A DNA stretch of 64,000 bases, taken from assembly GCF_021130785.1 (NCBI RefSeq), contig NW_025777964.1, forward strand, positions 1 through 64,000, read 5' to 3'. Below the pieces are notes generated by a model. That model ran no database searches. It had not been told where the DNA came from and saw nothing but the letters and a program-made list of their open reading frames with translations. Both the position numbers and the translations under genes were made by a program. This DNA comes from Homalodisca vitripennis (Eukaryota > Arthropoda > Insecta > Hemiptera > Cicadellidae). This document shows positions 13,201-25,305 of this stretch, one piece after another (position 1 is the first letter of the stretch; each line of letters starts with the position of its first letter).

Positions 13201-16200
13201 GAGCTGTCCGTTTGATGCCTGTTTGGGGATATTTTATTTGGTTCTTCCATACTTAGAAATATGACTTTTTTCTTTATCTTTGATTGGTTATTTCTTTTTA
13301 AATTTCCCTTTGACGTTTCAATTTATATTCTTAGCAATTTGTACAGAAATTTAAAGACTGAAAGATATGGTAGAACACTATGATAAATTAATATCACAAA
13401 AACAAATAAAGCCTAAACATTTACTTCATAAAAGTTATAACTCAAGAATAAAAAAGCCTTTTATGCAGAGTAATATGAAAGCTATGTTACATATTTTCTT
13501 CTCTTGAGAACTGGTTAGTTGTAGTACTATACATTTTAAACTTATACATACATATACATATAACAATTTAAATACAATATATTATTACATTTTATATAGC
13601 ATACTTAAATTTGAATTAGTTAACTAATCAGTCTAGATTGATACGAAATAAGAGGTAATATGATATAGATTAAAATAGGGTCTGATTTTGCCTCTAAGAA
13701 AATTTTGAACATTTAATAAAACAATTTGCTTCCACGGAGTAACTGAGTTTTTTTGTAGTTAACATTGGTAACAATGACAAATGTATTACATTCTCCTGGT
13801 ATTTTTACCACATGTATTATACATTTAGTAAGTAAATCGTGATAGTGCGGAATATGGAAGTCCCATCTAAATTGGCTTATAAGGTTACGTCATAATTAAA
13901 AGATGATAAATAAAACAGGAAATAGATCTCATACAATTTAAATCAGTATAGTCGAACAAGATCTTACAGTTACAGCTCGGTTTAATGTTTATTGGATGAA
14001 ACTAGACCCTTGGAGAAATTTGCAAGTTAGATGTCTCTCGCACAATTACTTCAGAAAATTACAGTCGAAAACGATCTTTTTATAGATTTGTTATATGTAG
14101 GATCATTAGCTTTCAACAACCAGTATCTACGCACTTGCTATCATAATATTCATGTAAAATATAGTACAACGCATTATTTTCTTGCTTTGTTTAATACTTT
14201 TTTAAATTTTTATTGCATCGTGATCAATATTCGACCAATTCTAAATGCTTAAGTTGAAAAATACTAACGTTACACCTATGTCTTGTGATGATTGGCAGAA
14301 ATTTTCAAAGTTTTTTATCAAACACAACTGTACCTCAATATATCACGAAACCAGTTTTAAATGTAATGTATGAATACAAGATAGTACAAGTAATGTATAT
14401 CGCAGCTAATGTATTGACCTAATTATTGGGAATTTTTATATAATAAATTATAATATAAATAAACGTAGGTGGCTAATGTAAAAGAAACTTTTCAAAATTA
14501 AGACTGCATTATTTCTTATAGTAAAGTAGTTTCAGATTAAGGTACTCATTGTTGATATTAGCAACTTGGATGAAACGTTATGAATGTGCTGTGGTTTTAT
14601 CACTAGTACACAACAATCAAAGCCATAAAAATACTTTTAGACTTACTGGCCGGAAGATTCGGGTGGGATTTCCATAGTATTCTATGAGACTGGTACATAG
14701 AAAGTATGTTAATTTAAGTCATTTGAGGCTCATTATGTATAGTAGATACAAGCCATCGGAGAACGGTGGTAGAGGTTGGCCTTTTTCAAGTTCAGGTCCT
14801 TGGAAACTCAAGGTCTCCAGCAGCTACCCAGACAAACCCGAGCCACTACAGGCTATGATCCTGAATTTTGACAGCCCCAGGCCTCTACTAGCTCTTCTCT
14901 AATACATTATAAAAATACAATTATTTGCCATCATTTATTTTGTAGAACTCACAAACCATTTTTAGTTAAAACCAACCTAAAAACGTTCCTGTAGTGCCTA
15001 AACCACTTTATTCTTCTGAACTGAATTCTTGTAACTTTTTTCTGTTTCCTAAGCTAAAAAGCTATCTCAAAGGTCATAATTTTGGAACAATCAAAAACTA
15101 AAAACATATTGTGCCCGAACAGCTACAGGGGCATTCCAATTTTGGGCTTCCAGCACTGCTGGGAGGAGTGGGGAAAAACGAATGAAGCGGTATGTGGCTC
15201 CCCAATGGAACTATTTTGAATGAGATATTGTACATATATAAATATATTACAAAATTAAAACGTGTTATGAATCAGCCTTTACCGTCTTGAGGAAGTTTTA
15301 AGTTCAAATCTATACATTACAAATAATTGTAAAAAGTAAAACAAGAATAAAGAAATATTTAAAGTAAATGATTCTATAACTAAGTAGGTCTATATTTAGA
15401 CATAATGACGTTTTCAAACAGGATATGAAATACAGTGAAAACAAATAATGTTAAGAGTTTAGTTTTTTTTTTTTTCAAATTGATCAAATCTTCAATTTAA
15501 GAGTATACATTTAACGAGGCAGTATTACTCCATATAGATTTATAGTGTTTACTCTATATAAACAGCGTGGATGGAACACAATGAAATTGATAGTGATATA
15601 GAGCTCTGGATGGCTAAAACAATATTTGTCCTCACATGAGAGTGACAAACCATGTAGAGAGTTCCAGATGATGCTGACATGGAACGATCATTAAATTAAT
15701 GTTTTAAAGTGTTTGTAATTCATGAGAGTGACTTTTAACCTGTGTTTAAAACGATTTCGCACTGAACCTTCCTGTGAGTAGTCTGAAATAACTTATGGTT
15801 AAATATTGAGAATTACTGTAAAACAAAACCTATGCAAGAAGATTATAAGCTGGCAAAAATAAAAATAGAACTCGAAAAGATTTAGAAAGTAAAGTTCTTG
15901 TGATTCACAGTGAAAACTATGGAGAGCTTTTATTTGAGTTAGAATTATATTATTGTTTGTAATAAAATCATTATATTATACATCAGTTTTTGGTTTTGAT
16001 GTAACCATCAGGGATATTTTATTAATAACAAGTGAGCTTCAACATTACTTTCAAGATATGAAATGGAAAACATTGTCCCAGAGTGGCTATCTGGCAGTTT
16101 CAGTAACACTATGTAAATCTCATACTACAATTTAAAGTACACTGGCTCCACCAGTAACTCAATAATACAAGCCTCACTATTAGATTCGAAATAGTCTGCT

Positions 16201-18716
16201 AACAACATTAATAACTTTCTTGTGACCTCATTAGCATCACGCTACAATATTTTGTGCACATGAAAAACTATTTCAGCAACTATACTATCCTATCAGCTAC
16301 ATATCCTACCAGACTCATGGTGGGGACACATCAACTTCACCGATAAATCACTCGAAAGGCTGAAAGCGGCTATTCTGTCTCCAGGCTTTCCCGTTTGGAT
16401 CAGTTTGACATCGACGGTTAATATCATATTACCCTATTTAAAAAATTTAATTTAACTTAAATTTATCAATTATTTTTCAAGTGCTTAAGCAACTAAATTG
16501 TTTTATTATTAACAAAAATATTTTAATTTTTATACCAATCCACACAAAATGATCAGGTTGGGCCTACGTTGGCCAGTAGTTTTTTTATTATAATGTTATA
16601 ACTACATAACGTTTTGTTATTATAATGTTATTAAATGTATTATAAGTAATAGTTATAATATAATACGTATCCCTAACATTTAAGATAAGTGATATCTGTT
16701 TGCAAAACAATATGATACAGGTAGCACGTTTCCAAAACGTATTTTGAGTATTTAAAAAATTGAGTATTTACGTTGGAAAGGCACTTGGGTTTACAGCTAT
16801 TTCTAATTTTTGAACACCAGCCAAAACTTCTGTACATATTTTTATATCAGATCAATATACTCTTATATAGAACGACTGAAATCGAGTCTACCATGCTGTA
16901 AATTGCGGAGGGGGATCACTGACACATATTCATTGAGCGAATTTACTATTCCTGAACACACAAAAGTCATGACCATCTGCCTCGTACGACAGAAATAAAA
17001 GTAAATATTTATATTCTTCAAGGTGAAGTTCTTACATTTTAGTTGAGCGCCCCCATAGTAAATTATGCTTGAGTATGCATTAGTATATAAAATCTTAAAA
17101 ACTACGGTACATTATGAGCTTTTTGGGTATTGTATGCAGTTGTAATATATTATTAATATTGCTTCAAACTCTAAAACAAACCGGAGGTACCCGGTAATTA
17201 CGTGCAAAGAAACAATGTAGGTAAATGAAAACTAGAATTCTTATTCATAATACTTTAATAAGTGTCGTGTAATTTAGTAGAGTATATTTTAAAATAAGTA
17301 TAAAACCTATGGGAAAATACTCCTACGGTGATGCATTTCACGTGAACGCGTTTTAATGTATATTATGGTTATTTTACAAAGTAGAAGTAAAAAATGCTTC
17401 GATACAAATAGATCTTTGATATATTACCCAATCGCGTTGAAGGTAAATAAAGTTAAATTCAGGGAAGGTTTACTAAATTTTTCTGATTGCTCTCGTTTAA
17501 TGAGATTATTGCAAACTTGTAATATAATAAACTATATAAATATATATAATCAATATCACGAGGATACTTAATGCCAAAAAATTATGTTTTACAACGTACC
17601 GTACACAAATTACAAATAAATATCTCTTGTAATTGAAACACAATTTCACGTGGATATATAAGCAAAGATTAGTATGCAAATAAAATGAAAGAAAAATGTA
17701 TTTAACAATCCTTATAAATTTAAAGTTTTCTTTTGTGCTGAGAAATAAATTCTCTGGGACAAAATATAAACTCACTCTTGAAGGACCTTACTATATTTTA
17801 AGATTCTAACTAAATCCAAATTGATACAGAATAAATCAATTTTATATCATTATTCATATTGTAAAATTTAATAACATTAGTATGTTGAATGTTTCTGAAA
17901 TTATCTGTTATTTCTGAAATTATATGTTATTTCTGAAAACTTCAGTTATTGATAATTTACTTCTCAAATAATTACAATTTATATTGATAACAAGGCAATA
18001 TAAGAAGGATACACGATGAACTGATCTATCCACTTAAAAAGCTAATTATGAAATTTAAAATTACAGATTATTAGTATATTTGGAGTACCCGTCAATTGAG
18101 GTAGCAACTTATTTATACGTAAGTAATTCAAGTTCGTGTAGGCCAGAATTATAAAAACTTTTATGTAACAACACACTTAGCGTCATTCTATGTTTTTTTC
18201 ATTATTATATGGTATATTTTAATATTTTAGGTTTAAATCATATACATATTAATTTCTTTTCGAATCACTTAAAAGCCACAAGGCTATCCAGAAAACTAAT
18301 GGCCAATAAACAAAGCTAACGACACGTTAACTGCTGTAAGTGCACAATGACCGGTATCAAGTCCCCTAATGGTACTTGCTCTAACTATTTTCTGTGCTCG
18401 TACTTGTGATTGATTCTTTCAACTGAATAGACTTTCTTGAGTAGTACTTTCACAAATCACTCTAAAACAATTAAATATTCAATAATAACATCAGTCTTCA
18501 CATGCCCAACATTTTGTTACTTTTATAATTTATTATCTATCAGTAATATTATAAATATTATTATTAGTTATAAGTACAAATGAAAATCATTTAATAAAAT
18601 ATATTTTAAACGGTCTTATCACAAATGATCACTTTGTACAGTGATTTGGCATTGTGCATCGTAATTACCCAGAAAACAATTAAACAATTTAATTCATATT
18701 GTGTAATATTTATAAT
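9806..18716. other. Long AT-rich region without recognised genes
   Basis: About 8.9 kb of AT-rich sequence in which the longest open frames are under 90 codons and none resembles a known protein. It holds AT microsatellites (10205-10280, and short runs near 10450-10515 and 12262-12278). A triplicated 18-21 bp motif, TTTCTGAAATTATxTGTTA, lies at about 17891-17938. A slightly GC-richer patch at 14750-14905 remains unexplained. No tRNA-like or rRNA-like sequence was seen. Confidence 0.6.
10205..10280. repeat. (AT)n microsatellite with CT interruptions
   Basis: Uninterrupted AT dinucleotides to about 10234, then interrupted TATATCT and TATATATG runs to 10280. Confidence 0.95.
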
Positions 18717-20007
18717 ACCGTGTTGTTTTGTGCGATAGGTTATCAATTTAAATTTCTTGTGCCTTCAATCCATAACCAAGATTTCTTCAACAATTACTAT
18801 TACTGAATATCTCAAGTTAAACGGTTATAGCTTATATATCATCGTAAGTTTAATCATAACGCTAAAGAAATTGTTCTCAATTTATCATTTTCTCTTTTAA
18901 CTGAGTCAAGAGCTAAAGAAATATAAAATACCGTGTTGTGTTGTGTGATAGGTTATCAATTTAAATGTCTTGTGCCTTCACTCCATCACCAAAATTTTTT
19001 CAACAAGGCTTTTGCTTGGGAATGGAATGAAGGGACAAGACGTTGTTAACTTGACAACTTATACGCCAAAAAACAACAAAGTATTACAAATACACTGGCT
19101 ACAGACAAATAATATCATGTCTAAACATCTAGTGCACTCAATTGTGTACCTTATAAGATAAATAGAACACCGGATTATTTAGTTCCACACTAGCTTCCTT
19201 CATTGTATCAACTAGATACCAGAAGACCTCTATCGTAAGCTAGGCGTCGAAACGACCCAAAAGTCGGTTCAGAAGTTCTCCCTTGAACCTAAGGCAAAGT
19301 CAATTCCACTTCGTGTATCGATCTTACTCGATTTCTTCACGTAGGTGTCAATTACAGATTTCAGATATCTATCCTATCCGAGATAATTATTTGGATTGAA
19401 TATGGATTGGGGATTGGTGAATAAAGGAGGTAAATAGTCCAAGAGATTTATCACAAGACCTATTACTGAATATCTCAAGTTAAACGTTATAGCTTATATA
19501 TCATCGTAAGTAGATATGAATATGGGTTCCTAGCGCACTTTTGGAGCCGATCGAAAATCAATGGAAACTCTTGTTCAAGGTACCGAGAACACGAATTGAC
19601 ATGCAAAATTACGTTAAGTAAAACATAAAACACAAAACTCACGTACATGTTACGTTCAGAACGTAAAATTTGACAACACGAACGTAATATTTACGTGATT
19701 TTTCGTTTTATATTACGTTCTGAACGTAAAATTTGATAACACGAACGTAACATGAACGTGAGTTTTGTTGTTTTATGTTCTACTTAACGTAATTTTGCAT
19801 GTAAATTTCGTGTTCGGTACATTGAACAAGATTTTCCATTGATTTTCGATCGGCTCCAAAAGTGCGCTAGGAACCCCATATTCATATCTACTATCGTATT
19901 TTTAATCATAATTCTCTAATTAATCATAACGCTCATGAAGACATTTTTCTCAATTTATAATTTTCTCTTTGAACTGAGTCAGTAGCCAAAGAAATATTTT
20001 CTAAAAT
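18717..20007 (+). repeat. Tandem duplication of a 213-bp unit, second copy split by insertions
   Basis: Unit 1 is 18717-18929. Unit 2 starts at 18930 and repeats it: ACCGTGTTG, then GATAGGTTATCAATTTAAAT, then TTGTGCCTTCA. At 19007 unit 2 is interrupted by about 450 bp of unrelated sequence. It resumes near 19460 (CTATTACTGAATATCTCAAG), is interrupted again at 19509 by a palindromic MITE, and finishes at 19893-20007 (CTCAATTTAT, TGAACTGAGTCA, AAATACCG). Removing both insertions leaves about 235 bp, close to the size of unit 1. Unit 1 therefore serves as an empty-site reference for both insertions. The 19007-19459 insert contains no protein signal and no terminal repeats that I can see. Confidence 0.88.
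19509..19892. mobile_element. 384-bp palindromic MITE with 6-bp target-site repeats
   Basis: The element reads AGTAGATATGAATATGGG at the left and ends CCATATTCATATCTACT at the right. Its arms of about 140 bp or more are near-perfect inverted repeats, including AGCGCACTTTTGGAGCCGAT and its complement, and the outer halves fold back on each other almost completely. Both ends are flanked by ATCGTA (19503-19508 and 19893-19898). The undisturbed paralogue at 18840-18846 has a single CATCGTAAG at the equivalent place. Inside lie two 38-bp direct repeats rich in AACGTAA (19650-19687 and 19713-19750). There is no coding capacity, so it would have been mobilised in trans. The TIR sequence does not let me name a superfamily. 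Confidence 0.9.
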
Positions 20008-20011
20008 ACCG

Positions 20012-21930
20012 ACTGATACATATTGTATTACTATGTTATATATTACAATTTCATATGACGATACTCACATATTTAGATATTTCTTTGCGCTACGATTTCC
20101 TCGTTATCACAATGGATGTTTATTATAGAATTTTTAAAATGTTTAATAAAGCTTAGAAAAATCCAATGGAGTGACACGAATTATCATCAAACTCGATGTT
20201 AACTAAATTGAATTCATATTTATGGGTCAATTCATCCTCCAAATAACGGTGCGTGCGGACAGCCAGATAGTCAGATACTAAATTGATCGAATCCTACAGT
20301 TGATAATCTTCTCTGACTGTCAGCCTTCAGTTGTGACAAGGTTACACTAATATAGTTACACAAATATCATCTTACTAATATAAGGACGACGCTCCCATTT
20401 TGGTTCATGACCAGTATGTCGCAGTATACAGTATGTCTGGTACAGAGTGATGGAATAGAGTATAGATATTACGGTGATATATATTCTTCCCTCGCAAGTA
20501 TTTCAATTCTTAGTCTAATTAACGATTTTAAAACAGCTTTTTATTTTGGTAAACAAGAATGTAAAAAATGTATTACGCTGTAATTGAAGGTTCTTCATCC
20601 TCGTCTTGAGCTTGTTTAACGATTTTATCAGAATTTTGTCGCATTAAATAATAATATTTTAACTGCTTACATATTGATACTACTTTTTATCCACCCACAC
20701 AAATATATACATTTATACACCCATAATAGTTTATAGTAATAATGAGTTCTTATTAGTTAATTACTAATAAATATGACTAAATGCCATTCTTGTGTGTTCC
20801 TGTCTGTCTTTACATCCCTTCAACCCTTTACAAAGTAGTAGATTACAAAGCTTTATTCGTTCCTAATGTCATTCTGCAGTGTGTCACTCGACTCAGACCA
20901 TTACACGTGCTTGGTGGTTTTTTAAATAACCCAATCCCAAAAAACGAGGCAGGAGTACTTGAGCCAACAGGTTGGGTAAGAGACCTTGCTAAAATTGCGT
21001 ACAAAATATCAAGTCCAGCTTATTTCGTGAAATAGATATTCTGCGAACAAACAGACAGACAGGCAGACAATCAATACAATTGTACTAGCTTACCGATCGG
21101 TGATAAGCTTCTGTGACGCTTAGACAAATCCCATAGACATGGACTATCATTGAGCACAACATGGAGTTCCCAAATATCAATTATGGTTCATGGAATTTAC
21201 ATATTCATCATCGATATAGAGTGCGAACTAACAGAAATACGTGAATTATATATTTGCAACCCTGCGAATAATAGAATTTATTAACGGTCAACTAATAAAA
21301 TATTAAATTTGTTGCAATTACTATACATTTATAAATAATATGTAGACTTAAATATTACTAATAGCAAATAGTTATCAATAATAGTTAAAAATAGCTTCCA
21401 ACTAGCTTAATTTTTCGTTTCTAACTTGTGTATTTCTTGGAATATTGAAGATTTTGCAGTTTATAATAGAATGCAAAATAATCAGTATTGTATAGTACTC
21501 GTTAAAATATTACTGACTGTATTCTATTTTATTTAAAGTACATTTTACATTAAATTCTCAACTATTATTCCTTTTTAATGTCTAAAACAACTTAGTTGGT
21601 TCACTTTTTGACTGTAAATTTACAGTATTAAAATTCAGAAATATTATGGACCGTAAACGATGTGTTTAAAGTATTATTATTTTGTGTATTATCTAATGTT
21701 ACCATTATGATATAGTATTATTTAAAGAACATGGTAAATCTCAACCTGTATGATATATGCAGATATCCCTCTTTCATTTACATGCTTTTATTACCTAGAG
21801 CAGAGGAGGGTACATGTACATTATGTATAGATATTGGGAATACTTTAGAAACACCACTGTTCCGTAATACTCGTAAGTATTGTTTTGTAGAAAAAGTTCA
21901 GTGGAATCTTTGAATTTAACAAATGAACTG
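20012..21930. other. AT-rich spacer, nothing assigned
   Basis: No recognisable gene. A somewhat GC-richer patch at about 20880-21060 ends in a CAGACAGACAGGCAGACA-type simple repeat and carries an 84-codon open frame with no recognisable domain. It has the look of an old dispersed repeat, but I cannot name a family. Confidence 0.5.
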
Positions 21931-22200
21931 GAAGAGGGTTTAGGGGATGCCAAAATGAGTTAGGAACTTATCCGATAAAGAACTTGTCGGTGGTGGGATT
22001 CAGTGGCACTTTAACAAAGATAGGGAGGTTCTTCTTTTACATTGTATGACTAATGTGACTATAGACAGTTTATTCTTGTAGCTCCAACTATAGCAAATAA
22101 TCTTGAAGAAATTTTAGGGGATGCCAAAAGGAATTAGGATCTAGTCCAATAAAGAACTTGTCAGTGGTTGGAATCAGTGGCTTTTAACAAAGATAGGGTA
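21931..22200 (+). repeat. Direct duplication of a ~95-bp segment
   Basis: The segment with TTTAGGGGATGCCAAAA, AATAAAGAACTTGTCxGTGG and TTTAACAAAGATAGGG occurs at about 21931-22030 and again at about 22105-22200, spaced about 174 bp apart. The copies differ by scattered substitutions and short indels. The intervening 75 bp is not repeated. Confidence 0.85.
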
Positions 22201-22258
22201 AGTTTCTCCCGATAGATTTTGTGAGTATTGGAGTGTAACAATGCTCAGTCGCGGGTAA

Positions 22259-22586
22259 TACTCGAACTCTTCTATGATATTCCATATTTCGGGCCAAAAT
22301 TGTACAACGACCTTCCCGATTACCTCAAAAGTCTAGTAAACTTAGCTTCATTTAAGAAAAGTATTAAAACTAAATTGTTTGAGTAGATTTTGTTCCTGTA
22401 AGTAGCCATTTAATAAAGTTTTAATGATTTATTTGTATGTAGTATTTAACGTTAGCTTAATTTAAATTATAGTATTTTGCGTATGTTGAGCATGTTGTAA
22501 AATTGTCTTGAGTTGTTCTGTAAAGAAGTCTGTATACTTAGAAACGCTCTAATAAAAAGACATTTTTATTTTATTTATTTATATTA
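22259..22586 (+). mobile_element. 3' end fragment of a non-LTR retrotransposon
   Basis: The frame ending at the TAG at 22384-22386 encodes a C-terminus with FGPKLYNDLPDYLKSL and FKKSIKTKLFE. This matches the conserved end of ORF2 in CR1/Jockey-type elements (GPKLYN.LP..I......FKK.LK..L). About 180 bp of 3' UTR follows, closing with TAATAAAAAGA and a T/A-rich TTTTATTTATTTAT tail. Nothing upstream encodes RT, so this is a severely 5'-truncated insertion, the usual fate of LINE copies. Its tail differs from that of the element starting at 22.78 kb, so they are separate insertions. Confidence 0.75.
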
Positions 22587-22779
22587 AACAATATATTCTA
22601 GAGGAATAGTGTTATCCTAAATAAAATCATAGGAAGCTGTATTATAGACATATAGTACATTTTAATATCCGAATAGTTAATACATTTTGCATTTATTTAT
22701 TGAAATTTCCACGTTTAGAGTTAATTAAAAATCCTAATAAAGTTAAGAAAAAAAGTTAAGAAAAATCCTAATAACGAAG

Positions 22780-25226
22780 TAATGCAGAAACAGTTTTTAA
22801 AGAAATTAGAAATAAGTTGCAAAATTGATATACGTGTTCTAAAAAACAAATACTATTCTGAGCTTTTAAAAAACTACAATGGTAATTCTAAAAAAACATG
22901 GAGTATTGTAAATGACATAACGGGTCAGAAAAAATGCAATAATTCTGTGATAGCTTTGGAAGTAAATTGTAATATACGATCTGATCCCGAAATAGTAGCT
23001 AATGACTTTAACAGATATTTTTTATCTATTCCTGGCGAACTAAGTAAAACAATTAAGAAACCAAATAATATGATTACACGAATATAAAAAGATTATTTAT
23101 GAAACAATGGACCACTCAATCATAGTTTTTATTTCCTGCAACTTTAAATGAGCTTATAATAGCCATTAATTCCTTAAAAACAAGTACTGCAACAGGTCTG
23201 GATTGTATTAGCACGTCATTGGTTAAAGATACATATAGCAAATTTGCAGATGTCTTGCTTTATATTATAAACTTGAGCTTTGAGACAGGGGATTTTTCCA
23301 GAAAAGTTTGAAAGAGGCTGTAAGCCATACCAATTTATAAAAACGATTCTAGAACCTCTTGTAATAACTACAGACCTATATCATTACTGTCCACATTTGA
23401 AAAAATATTTGAGAAAATAAATGAAAAAAAAGTTATTACAATTTCTCGAAAATACAAATTTTTTTCAGTGGCAAATCAGTATGGATTTAGACAAGCCATG
23501 AGTACGGAAACGGCTTTGCTTGAGTTTATGAGTAGAGTGGGTAATGGGATGAACGATAGGAAAAATGTAACAGGGCTTTTTTTAGATATTACCAAAGCTT
23601 TTGATACAGTTGACCATTCAATTCTTTTAAATAAATTATACGCTTGCGGAATCCGAGGGGTTGTTTTTAAATGGTTTAATTAAGAGTTATTTATCATGTA
23701 GGAAGCAATGTGTTAAAAGTCAGTACCTTAAGCCAATTTGGTGGAAATAAAATATGGAGTACCTCAAGGGTCAGTTTTAGGTGCCACATTGTTTTTAATA
23801 TATATTAATGATCTATGTAATGGAAGGTTTTACGGTAAGGTTACTGCATTTGCAGACGACACAGCACTTTGTTATGTTGAGAATTCATGGGGAGAAATTG
23901 AAGAAAAGATTAACAAGGATCTGAATGTATTAAGGTGGTGGTTTTCAGTTAATAATATGATATTAAGTCCTCCAAAAACCAAATACATAAATTTTTTCGT
24001 TAAAAGTGCCTTATCCACGCTTTTAAAAATGAAATTATGTATAAATGCCTTAACTGTATAAGCACTAATTCTCAATGTGTGATTATAAATTGCAGTCTAG
24101 TAGCAGGGGAGGAATTCACTGAAATATTTGGGGTTATGGCTTTTGATAAAGATTTAAACTGGAAAACTCATATTTCAAAACTTAAAAAAAAAAACTAAAT
24201 AATGTAATAAGAATCTTCTATTATTTGAAAAATATGTGTGATACTAAATTATTTAAGAATGATATACTTCTCCCCTGTTGAACAGTAGGATCGAATATGC
24301 CATATCGTGCTGGGGGAGGAACGTGCATAACTAATTTAAAGCCTATAATTACAGTTCAAAAAACATTTTATAAGAATAATCATGAAAAGAAAGAAAACTG
24401 AATCATCCTACCCTTTGTTTTTGAGATTGAATATTCTTCCTTTAAGATATATGTTTGTTTTTTAAAGTTTTAAAAATATTTTTCCTTGAGAAGCAAAAAT
24501 CATAAGTCAACAAATAAATTTTAAACTTAAATTAAGAAATGCAGAAGATTCATTAGTGCCAAAGCCTTAAAATACTTTCTTCACAAAGACTTTTTATTTT
24601 TTTAGCACCAAAACTTTTTATTCTGTTACCGCACAATATAAAGAGTCAATATTCAATTAATATTTTTCTAAAACAGCTTAAAAAGTGGCTATTGTCTATG
24701 AAGGATATTGAAGAAGTACTTTTTAAAATTAATGTTTAAAATTAGATTTTTTTCCTTTCCTTGTAAATCTGTTTCCAATATTGATAATAATGCAATCATC
24801 TAATTTATGTTCTAGTTATGTTCATTATGTTCTCCATATTTATGTTTAATTTTTTACATTTAGGCTTAGTTGATTATTTTATGTATAGTTAAGATTTTTG
24901 TATTAATTTAGTAGTGTTTTTCACGAACTTCATTTAGAGTAAATATAAATAAGTTTTGCTAAAAATTTTAGTGTACTGTTTGTAAAGCTGCTAGTTTTCT
25001 GTTAATTTTATGATATTATTACTCCAAACAGGCTTTGCCTTGGAGTTTTTTCTCTTTATTTCTCAGAGTGATGTATAGTGTATTAGTAGTTTTAGTTTGC
25101 ATATGTATGTATTGTTTATGTGTGGTGAGTAATTGTAATGTTTTTTTGGTTAGTCTGTACAATTTTATAAATTCGTACCTGTAAATTTTTTTATATGTGA
25201 GAAATAAAGTTTCTTTCTTTCTTTCT
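22780..25226 (+). mobile_element. 5'-truncated CR1/Jockey-type non-LTR retrotransposon
   Basis: Contains the linker, RT and C-terminal part of ORF2, then about 490 bp of 3' UTR ending in AATAAAG followed by (TTTC)n at 25210-25226. No endonuclease or ORF1 is present upstream, so the copy is 5'-truncated at about 22.75-22.78 kb. No clear target-site duplication was found. Orientation is plus. Confidence 0.85.
22782..24738 (+). pseudogene. Broken reverse transcriptase ORF2 of a non-LTR element
   Basis: Pieces in three frames form one RT. 22782-23087 is the linker before RT (SKKTWSIVNDITGQ, DPEIVANDFNRYFLSI). About 23150-23400 carries the first RT motifs (ATGLDCIS, NNYRPISLLSTFEKIFEK). 23468-23683 has YGFRQAMSTETALLE and LDITKAFDTVDHSILLNKL, with the first catalytic Asp. 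23738-24061 has YGVPQGSVLG, LIYINDL and FADDTAL, with both Asp of the YADD box, then NDLNVL-type thumb sequence. A C-terminal APKLF.LLP block near 24604 leads to a stop at about 24736. At least four frameshifts or stops separate the parts. The enzyme would perform target-primed reverse transcription. The motifs fit the CR1/Jockey group, but a finer clade needs a tree. Confidence 0.88.
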
Positions 25227-25305
25227 AATTTATTTCATCCTTGGCATTTAGGCTTTACTAAAAACGGTCTCTAAATATTGGCAAAGTAATTTATATTTGT
25301 AATAA

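Noticed and set aside
13080..13260. Sequence resembling a dispersed repeat (GACGTGAAACTTAGTATATAGG)
   Set aside because: No second copy was found in the window and no structural ends are visible.
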